Below are positions 56,618 through 64,000 of a stretch of DNA of 64,000 bases, piece by piece. How positions within the stretch are numbered: position 1 is the first letter of the stretch; every line of letters starts with the position of its first letter. A program made the position numbers and the translations under genes. The stretch lies in contig NC_135725.1 in NCBI RefSeq assembly GCF_964656455.1, positions 50,537,688 to 50,601,687 of the forward strand, given 5' to 3'. Below the pieces are notes generated by a model. That model saw only the letters and a list, made by a program, of their open reading frames with translations. It did no database searches and had not been told where the DNA came from. Source of the DNA: Halichoerus grypus (Eukaryota; Chordata; Mammalia; Carnivora; Phocidae).

Positions 56618-57297
56618 TATATAACATTTAATAAGACTACTGACTTGATGTAGATAAAAGGAATTTAGAATAAAGGAATAATACCCAAAATTCATGTATG
56701 TTAAATACAGTGTATTTTCTTGTAGACCATAGAAAAAGACAAACCATAGATTGCTTCAGGGCTATGTCTCTCAAAGTAATAATAGGTTTCACGGAATCAT
56801 TCACATTTTCCTATTCAGTTCAGACAATCATCTGGATTTGTGAGACATATAACCAGAGATATAGATGAATTCCATTTGTTGCAACTTTGTTTTATATATG
56901 TATAAAATTAATTGGGCCATAGCACTATCTTGTTACTAACACATATATTCTATTTGTATATGCATTTATCTTACGCCTCCTTCAGAGTGGAATTGAAATC
57001 ATTTACAAAGATGCATGTATATAACATTATAAAAAAAATAAAACCAGAGAGAAATAAATATACAGACAAAAATAATATAAACTCAGAAGGAAAAGCAGAA
57101 TCTCAAATACATGTCACACGTTTCCTCATATACTTTGGAAATTGTCAATAAATAAACTAAGACAGGTCTGACTTAGTAAAAAATTTATTGTTATAACTAT
57201 TACTTTTACATAATTCATATAGAAGTTTTTATTTTAAAAAATCCTCAGAAGTTCACCAAATGCTATTATATGGCATAAAAAGTCTTTTGCATCATAG
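56618..57297. other. No gene or repeat recognised
   Basis: AT-rich. An 8-A run lies near 57031. Nothing recognised. Confidence 0.45.
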
Positions 57298-57313
57298 TGT
57301 CCACCCTCTTTTT

Positions 57314-57517
57314 TTTTTTTAAGATTTATTATTCTGAGAGAGAGAGAGTATGCAAATGGAAGGAGGGGCAGAGAGAAAGAATCCCAAGTAGATTCCCTGC
57401 AGAGCATGGAGCCTGATGGAGGGTTTGATGCGGGACTTGATTTCACGACCCTGAGACCATGACCTGAGCCAAAATCAAGAGTCGGATGCTTAACTGACTG
57501 AGCCACCCAGGCATCCC
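57314..57517 (-). mobile_element. SINEC SINE, antisense, older subfamily
   Basis: TTTTAAGATTTATTATTCTG tail side, ACCATGACCTGAGCCAAAAT body, TTAACTGACTGAGCCACCCA head side. Perfect 16-bp target duplication TGTCCACCCTCTTTTT at 57298-57313 and 57518-57533. Confidence 0.96.
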
Positions 57518-57559
57518 TGTCCACCCTCTTTTTGAGTAACATCCTCACTGTTCTCCTAT

Positions 57560-57970
57560 ATACAGTATGGTCTGGTTACCCAGAATGTCTTTCCATTTCC
57601 CTTCATGTCATGTTCTTGCATTCTGTGTCTCTACGTCTTTGCACAAGCTAGTCTTCCTGCATGGAGAACCAATCTAAATCTTTCTTTCTTTCTTGGTGAA
57701 ATTGCATGCAACCTTTAAGATCAAACTTAGTGTTTCTTCCCCTCTGAACACTTCTCCAAGACCACAGAACAGGTGATTCACCCTATTTTCTATGGACCAT
57801 CTGTATTTTAAGCCAAACTCCATGATAGTATGATAATAATTCTCAAAACCCTCCAAATAATTTCTTAAATGTTGATTGGCTCCAACATAGAGGATGGAGA
57901 CTATATTTTGTTCAGTTTTGCCTTTTCAACTGTGAGCCCCTTATATATGGACACTCTGTGCACAATGAAT
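57560..57970 (+). mobile_element. L2 LINE fragment
   Basis: CCTGCATGGAGAACCAATCT, GCATGCAACCTTTAAGATCA, CCCCTCTGAACACTTCTCCA, AGACCACAGAACAGGTGATT and TCAACTGTGAGCCCCTTATA follow the L2 3' region in sense orientation. Confidence 0.6.
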
Positions 57971-58684
57971 TGTGGTCTCCTGAAATTAGCTTAAAAATAG
58001 AGCTAACAGTAGAAGTGGGTGAGAATCCAATGTTAAGAAGAGTCTAATAGGGGAAAGACTCATGTGAGGACTGAGTGCCAAAAGACCTCAAAGGGAATTA
58101 TGATTTTAGAAACATAACCTCATAAAAAACATTTTATTAATCCATCTGGTTTAATCTCATAATTAGTAGATTCATTTTAAAAATCCATAGCAGTATGGAC
58201 AAATTTTTGAAATGCTTAGTCTTATCAGTATAATCCTAATAAATTTCACCTAATGTAAGTTATATTTTTAAAGAAAGTTACCTCCCTTAGATTGCACACT
58301 GAAAGCATTTTTATTTTATTACATATGGCCTTTCTTTGTAATTGTGATGAGCTATCACAGTCCAATTTTCTTCCAATTGTACAGTACCAATAATTTCTCC
58401 TAGGAGCTGCTTTGAAGATTAAAGCATAGAAATAATTTTATTAATGCAATTTTATTTTATATAACAGCACAATTCAGCAAGCCTAAATTCTTCATGAATA
58501 TCAGTATTATCTGTATAGAATTTAATTTACCAATGGTACAATGTGAAAATGCCCTGGTTACCTGTTTGCAAAATGAGTAGGTATCCTAACAGTTACTGCT
58601 TGCTGTGAATCATCAAAATTTTATCATAAACTGAAAAACTAGTAGTACTATGCTCAGTAGCATACTTCATTGGTGTCCGTGTTG
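57971..58684. other. No gene or repeat recognised
   Basis: AT-rich, nothing recognised. Confidence 0.45.
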
Positions 58685-58885
58685 TATTTCAGAAAGTGCT
58701 TACCCATAACCTTATTTAGCCTTACCGCAATTCTGTGACCTAAGAATTATTTGCCAATTTATTTTACATAAGTGACAAAAAGAGACTCAGAGAACTTAAA
58801 GTGACTTTCCAGGATCATGAGAGAGATTTGGGGCTAGAACTGAGACTGTGTGACCTCTGGCTCAGTAATGCTTCCCCTCTTGAAT
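58685..58885 (-). mobile_element. MIR SINE, antisense
   Basis: TTATTTAGCCTTACCGCAAT, AAAGAGACTCAGAGAACTTA, AAGTGACTTTCCAGGATCAT and GGGGCTAGAACTGAGACTGT follow antisense MIR through most of its length. Confidence 0.8.
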
Positions 58886-59179
58886 AACTCTATTTCAGCT
58901 TTGGAATGGTTCATAAGAAATGATGGTGTCAGGTTCAGAGCTATGGAATAAAAGAATGTACAGAAGACACAGAGGGAGCTAAAAGGAAGTCAAAAGTCAC
59001 TCAGGAAATATTCTTTCATGCATTGATTCTTGCAAGAAATATCAAGCTTCTATCATGGGCTTTTTACTCTTCTAAGTATTGAGAATTTGACATTGAACAT
59101 ACATTTTAAACTCTTCCATTTTCCACAAAAATTATGAGACGTGCTAAAAAGCAGGAAAGTATGGCTTATGTACAGGAAG

Positions 59180-60440
59180 AAAAGCAGTCCATAAAACTGT
59201 CCTTGAGAGACCTCGGGCATCAGATTTACTAAGAGATAAAGACTTTAAGTCACCTATTATAAACGTTCAAAGAACTGAGGGAAATAATGTTTAAAGAAAT
59301 AAAGGAAAACATGAGAATGATGTCTCATCAAATAGAGAGTATCAGTAAAGAGATTGAAATTATATTTTTTGAAATTATAATTTTAAAGATAGGAAGCAAA
59401 TAGAAATTATGCAGTTGAAAATAAAATAACTGAAATTGGATATTCATTAGAAGGCCCAAAGAAAATTATAGCTGGCAGAAGAAAGAATCCGAGAACTTGA
59501 AGATAGGTCAATTGATATTATACAATCTGAGGAGCAGAAAGAAGAAAGAATGAAGAGAAATGAGCAGAACCTCAAAGAACTGTGGGGCACCAGAAAGCAA
59601 ACAAACATAATGGAGGGAGGCAGAGGAAGGGAAAATAAGAGCAGAAAAGGGAGGCAAAAAGAATATTTGAAGTAATATGAAAAATACTGATCTACACTGA
59701 AAAAGCTCAACAAACTTTAGGAAAGAAAACTCAGAAATTCATACCTAGGCACATCAAAATTAAACTGTGAAAAGACAAAGAATCTTCAAAGCATCAACAG
59801 AAGTGACTCAACACATACAAATGATGAAGAGTTGCATTACTGTCAGAAATTATGAGGCCAGGAAGCAGTGGGATTACATATTCAAAGTCCTGAAAGAAAA
59901 AGATTGTTAATCAAGAATTTTATATCCAGCAAAACCATCTTTCAAAAATGAAGAAGAAATTAAGACATACTCAAATAAACAAAAAAAATAAACAAAAACT
60001 AAGCAAATTTGTCTCTAGCAGACCTGCTCTACATGAAATACTGAAAGGAGTCCTTCAGGCTAACATGAAGTACCACTAGACACTAATTTGATTCCACATA
60101 AAGAAATAACACTAGTGAAGATAACTACATAGCTTAATAAAAAAGATAGTATATTTGTAATTTTTTTCTTACATGATTTAAAAAAAAAACCAACTGTACA
60201 AAGTGATAATTATAAAATTATGTTGATGAGGTTATTATGTACAAAGATGCAATTTATATGATAATAACACAAAGATTTGAGGAAGGAAGGGAGTTATGTA
60301 AAAGGAAAAATTTGGTATCTCTTCTAATTATGGTGATATTTATCTGAACTACATTGTTACAAATTGAAAGGTTAATTGTAATCCCCACAGTAACCACTAA
60401 GATATTAACTTAAAAAGGATGTATATAACATACAATATAA
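59180..60440 (+). mobile_element. Old L1 (L1M/HAL1-like) ORF1 and ORF1-ORF2 spacer
   Basis: ATCAGATTTACTAAGAGATA, GAGAACTTGAAGATAGGTCA, TCTGAGGAGCAGAAAGAAGA, AAATTATGAGGCCAGGAAGC, TTTTATATCCAGCAAAACCA, CTAGCAGACCTGCTCTACAT and GTAATCCCCACAGTAACCAC follow the ORF1 (coiled coil, RNA-binding domain, end) and the long inter-ORF spacer of ancient L1 or its ORF1-only relative HAL1. All frames are broken. Stretches between these landmarks are missing or diverged. ORF2 is not present, so HAL1 and truncated L1M cannot be separated by eye. Confidence 0.75.
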
Positions 60441-60579
60441 ATAGATAGCAACTATTTTCCCAGATGAGAAGATAAATTTAAATTATAAATTTGCTTTCAG
60501 TGTAAAAGGCAGCATTGACTCAAAATGATTATTTATAATCATGGAGTAATTAAGGCTGGTTCAAAAATATTCTGTTCTC

Positions 60580-60890
60580 CTTTTGAGTAGAATTGTACTT
60601 ACCTACTCCCTTTGAGTCAGAAAGCCTTGCAGCTTACTTTAGCCAATCAGTTGTAACAGAATGGTATGTTTCAGATTCAGCTATAATTTTATAAGACAGT
60701 GTGTGGTCTTCCAGACCCCTTTTTCTGACTTAGCATTAATGGAACTGTGTGTAGAGACTGAGTCTTCATCATTGTTTCTGAGTGACCATGATATTCAGAG
60801 ACCTTAACTAATATATTACATATGTACTGTTAGTGAGAATAAACTTTTGTTGTGTGAAGCCACTGAGATTGGGGGGGGGGGGCATAATTT
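60580..60890 (+). mobile_element. Possible old LTR 3' part
   Basis: AGCCTTGCAGCTTACTTTAG, GTCTTCATCATTGTTTCTGA, GAGAATAAACTTTTGTTGTG and GTGAAGCCACTGAGATTGGG are typical of MaLR/ERVL LTR 3' regions (AATAAAC polyadenylation signal followed by AAGCCACTGAGATT). A run of 12 G (60871-60882) lies where GGGGGT is usual. Confidence 0.5.
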
Positions 60891-60900
60891 GTTATTGCAA

Positions 60901-61010
60901 CATGTCAGATAACCTAAAAGTGGAATTTATTGCAAGAACTTTCTCTAGGATTAGTCATGTCAGATAACCTAAAAGTGGAATTTATTGCAAGAACTTTCTC
61001 TAGGATTAGT
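60901..61010 (+). repeat. Perfect 55-bp tandem duplication
   Basis: CATGTCAGATAACCTAAAAG... to ...TCTAGGATTAGT (60901-60955) is repeated without a single change at 60956-61010. It starts just after the LTR-like end and a G12 run. The absence of any mismatch implies a recent origin, gene conversion, or an assembly error. Confidence 0.98.
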
Positions 61011-61179
61011 GACTCTATGAATATAATTGTGTTTGACAAAAGATTTAGATAATTTTGGGAGAAATAATTATTTTACATGATCTTTATCAGGTGGTCTATT
61101 TGACATCCAAATTTATTATCAAGTCTGTGTTCCCTCCAAGAATCTCTTGCTAATTGGACAGTTTTCTGTTATCTCTTGG

Positions 61180-61560
61180 GGAAACACATGCATTCCTACT
61201 TCCATGCCTTTGTTAGTTCTGTTCCTTCCATTTGGAATACCTCTCCTTTAGCTGTCATACTCAGGTTACTTTTTAAGATCCTCTCAAGTCTTCAATGACC
61301 AATTCAAGACATTTCTTTTTTTTTAAGATTTTATTTATTTATTTGACAGAGAGAGATAGCAAGAGCAGGAACACAAGCAGGGGGAGTGGGAGAGGGAGAA
61401 GCAGGCTTCCCGCTGAGCAGGGAGCCCAATGCAGGGCTCGATCCCGGGACCCTGGGATCATGACCTGAGCCAAATACAGATGCCTAATGACTGAGCCACC
61501 TAGGTGCCCTCAAGACATATTTCATTCAAGTCAGAATTTCCCTTGTTCTATCTCCACTTG
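61180..61560 (+). mobile_element. L2 LINE fragment, split by a SINE
   Basis: TACTTCCATGCCTTTGTTAG, TTCTGTTCCTTCCATTTGGA, ATACCTCTCCTTTAGCTGTC and CAATGACCAATTCAAGACAT, continuing after the SINE with TTCATTCAAGTCAGAATTTC, match the L2 3' region. Confidence 0.65.
61316..61509 (-). mobile_element. SINEC SINE, antisense, nested in L2
   Basis: TTTAAGATTTTATTTATTTA tail side, GGACCCTGGGATCATGACCT body, AATGACTGAGCCACCTAGGT head side. Target duplication TCAAGACAT followed by TTTC (61304 on) or ATTTC (61510 on). Confidence 0.96.
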
Positions 61561-61574
61561 GTTAATAAAATAAT

Positions 61575-61785
61575 AAGGTAGCATATACTGAGTACCAACA
61601 ATGTGTAAAGCTCTATGTTGGTTGCTTTGCATGGGTTATGCTATTTTGTCTTTACAACAAGTTATCAAGAGGAATTTAGGTTAAGGAAGCATTATGTCCA
61701 AGCCATGTAACTCAGATGGTGCTAACCCCCTATTTACAGAGCCAGGATTTTTTAAAACTGCAATTCTGTACTTTTAACTACTTCC
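61575..61785 (-). mobile_element. MIR SINE, antisense
   Basis: ACTGAGTACCAACAATGTGT, TTGTCTTTACAACAAGTTAT, TGTCCAAGCCATGTAACTCA and AGAGCCAGGATTTTTTAAAA follow antisense MIR. Confidence 0.75.
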
Positions 61786-61838
61786 CGTATTCTGAGCTCC
61801 AACTGTACTCACTCAGTTTACATAAGAACCTAGTAATT

Positions 61839-62019
61839 CTTGAGGCAGCTGGGTGGCTCAGTCAGTTAAGCAGTGGACTCTTGGTTTCAGTTCAGGTCCT
61901 GATCTCACTGTAGTGGGCTCTACACTCAGCGTGGAGTCTGCTTTGGATTCTCTTTTCCTCTCCCCCTGCCCCTCCCACTACTCATTCTCTCTCTCTCTCT
62001 CAAATAAATCTTTTAAAAA
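61839..62019 (+). mobile_element. SINEC SINE, older subfamily
   Basis: TGAGGCAGCTGGGTGGCTCA head, AGTGGACTCTTGGTTTCAGT body, GTGGAGTCTGCTTTGGATTC, CTCAAATAAATCTTTTAAAA tail. Flanks AAGAACCTAGTAATT (61824-61838) and AAGAACCTAATCATT (62020-62034) are a 15-bp duplication with two mismatches. Confidence 0.95.
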
Positions 62020-62034
62020 AAGAACCTAATCATT

Positions 62035-62599
62035 TTTTTTCTTCTTAATTCCATTATGTACTCCATCTTTGTCCTCTAGGTGAATTTTAAACTCTCATCT
62101 CATAATGATTTGGAATCTCATCCCCCATAGAAGTGAGTATTCTTCTAAATATCTCCATTTAGATTTTAGGATTCAAGAATTTTAAATAATAGTAAATAAA
62201 GAGTATCTGATTCTTCAGTCATAGAATCTGGTATGAAACCTTAAAGCTTAAAACACCAGTTTTAGCTGAAAAAATAATTTCAGTGACTAGAAGGAAAAAA
62301 GGGAGGTTAAGACAATTATATGAGTTACAGACCATTTATTTATGGAAACGAAACAATATATAGATACCAATGATGACTTTTTCACTTTTTGTTCCAGTTG
62401 TTCTGATGCATACATAGCTGCAAAGCTTATGGTTTATCTATGTTTCCACAGGGAAAAAATAGGCAACTAATGTATATCAAACACATCTGTGGAAGAAGGT
62501 GGTTAGATGGCTAGGATCATTGACTATTTTTAATGTTATCAAAAGTATCAGAAATGCCATTTTAATACCCTAGCCTATAATAGGTGTTTTGAAATCAAT
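62035..62599. other. No gene or repeat recognised
   Basis: AT-rich, nothing recognised. Confidence 0.45.
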
Positions 62600-62695
62600 C
62601 ACTCTTTCTGAAGGTTATATAATTAGCAGCAGAGACAAAATTTAAACCCCACTGTGTCTGCCTCCAAAGTCTGCATTTTTCCTCATACAACCCAG
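62600..62695 (-). mobile_element. Possible MIR 5'-side fragment, antisense
   Basis: GAAGGTTATATAATTAGCAG, CAGAGACAAAATTTAAACCC and TGTCTGCCTCCAAAGTCTGC resemble the head end of antisense MIR. Confidence 0.55.
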
Positions 62696-62699
62696 TTTT

Positions 62700-64000
62700 T
62701 AAATTGTCTGCGAGAGATAATTACAATCCCCATCAGACTGATTGTGTTTAAATATGACTTCTTCATGCTGTTGAGGCTTCTACTCTTTGCATTGGGGTAT
62801 GGTAAGCAGTTAACAGTGTGGTATCTCTTGACACTACTTTGCCAAAGATAAAACCATTCACCTTCACCTTTGCATGTGGCAGAAGGTCTTTTCAAAGGGA
62901 TATGCACAATGCTAAGAAATTGAAGCTGAAGAGTTTTTCCTTGTGTCTAGATTCCATTGATCATTCCATTGGAGTTATCATTTCATCATTTCTCTTGCAT
63001 TTGCCAGATCTCTGCTTCAGTACTAATATCTTTATACACCCATTTTTCTCTCTGTCATACTCTTCCTTTTTTTCCCCTCTTTTTTGCTGAACTGTGATCA
63101 GAATCTAAGCAGTTCTATTTTTGCTTTGTTTTGATTTTCAAAATAAGCTCTAAAAACTCTCATTCCTGAATTTTGACTGTCAAAGTCAATATCAGTGTTC
63201 ACCTTTTACTTTATACATATGAGACCAGAAAAGTGACTTTTTAAATTATATGTTTTCCTTCCAAACTATCTTCTCCCTAGTGTTCTAGAGTCATGGTCAT
63301 ATCCTCTTAGTTTCTTCTCAAAATAAAGTTTCTGCTGCTTTGAATACCACTGACACAATGTCATGATGAATGTGGAGGAGAATTCTGTTTTCCCATTTTC
63401 CAAATTGTAGCCAAGACTTCCTTTTAGAAAAATGCATCATTGATAATGATGCAAAAGGGAAAATTTCCAGCATGATAGCACAGGAGATCCCCAGCAGAGA
63501 TAGCACTGGAACATGGAAAAATGGTCTCTTAACTTTTGATGGAAGACAGGTGGGAGCCAGGAAAAGAGAATGAATACCGAAATACACCCTTACCATTCTT
63601 TGGTAGGGTCCATTTAGGTTAGAATCATAGTCCTTATCAGTTTTGATATCATAGATTCTTTGGCATTGATAAAGTTGTGTGGTCGTGCAATAATTTTTGA
63701 AACTTTCCAAGACTGTTGGATTTCTATAGTAGAATGAAGATTGAGACTGCTGACCAACTCTGAAAGGTGTTACAAACTATCTTAGGGCTAGGAGCACAAC
63801 TCCTGCTAAGAAATATAGCCAAGCTCTAGTTTCTAGGAGCAGGTTTCAATCCATGGCTGATGTACTGCTGACAATATGCTAAGGAATGTGGCCCAAATCA
63901 GAATTCTTTTTAAAGGATTGCATCACTGATGCCCAATCAGAAATTAAGTGAATACCTTTTTTGTTTGTTTTTGGATGTGTGCTGAAGTTGGATGCTAAAT
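62700..64000. other. No gene or repeat recognised
   Basis: No repeat family is recognised in the final 1.3 kb. A minus frame of 130 codons (63318-63710) begins at TTG, has no known domain and overlaps a + frame (63370-63573). It is most likely chance. Confidence 0.4.

Noticed and set aside
63318..63710. Minus-strand frame of 130 codons
   Set aside because: It begins with TTG, overlaps another frame on the opposite strand and has no recognisable domain.

Overview
This window looks like non-coding nuclear DNA from a mammal of the order Carnivora. I find no protein-coding host gene, tRNA, rRNA or recognisable small RNA gene, and nothing prokaryotic. The organism call rests on many copies of the carnivore tRNA-Lys-derived SINE (SINEC; sense start GGGGCGCCTGGGTGGCTCAG, CT-rich middle, AAATAAAATCTTT tail) and on L1 elements with a carnivore-type 3' UTR. 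The SINE copies do not have the head typical of canids or the body typical of felids, so an arctoid (bear, seal, mustelid or panda-like) is most likely. That is inference from remembered subfamily patterns. The DNA is AT-rich and CpG-poor apart from one L1 5' UTR, as expected of a gene desert or a long intron.

Layout. 1-23.5 kb: scattered SINEC copies, old MIR and L2 fragments, LTR fragments of MaLR type, two truncated young L1 3' ends, an old L1 3' end and a DNA transposon remnant. 23.5-26.3 kb: an old antisense L1 carrying two nested SINEs. 27-32 kb: a probable LTR, a 222-bp pyrimidine tract, a Tigger-like DNA transposon with a nested MIR, a repeat-free block and a SINE whose 3' half is inverted. 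33-49 kb: further SINEs (one pair stacked on the same target site), two MLT1-like LTRs, L2/MIR fragments and old antisense L1 pieces. 50.6-56.5 kb: a structurally full-length L1 on the minus strand with target-site duplications, its ORF1 and ORF2 broken by frameshifts and stops, and a 33-bp perfect inverted repeat at the start of ORF2. 57-64 kb: SINEs, L2 and MIR fragments, an old L1 ORF1/spacer segment, an LTR-like remnant and a perfect 55-bp tandem duplication.

Functional reading. The only coding-like sequence is retrotransposon-derived, and none of it looks active. The SINEs were presumably mobilised by L1 enzymes: most have A-rich tails and 13-18 bp target duplications. Four stretches in which I recognise no repeats (about 7.4-7.9, 17.7-18.3, 30.7-31.4 and 36.6-37.1 kb) could hold conserved non-coding regulatory DNA, but that needs a cross-species alignment. 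I did not find a previously undescribed biological system. The most unusual structure is the inverted duplication inside L1 ORF2, best explained as a template-switch event.
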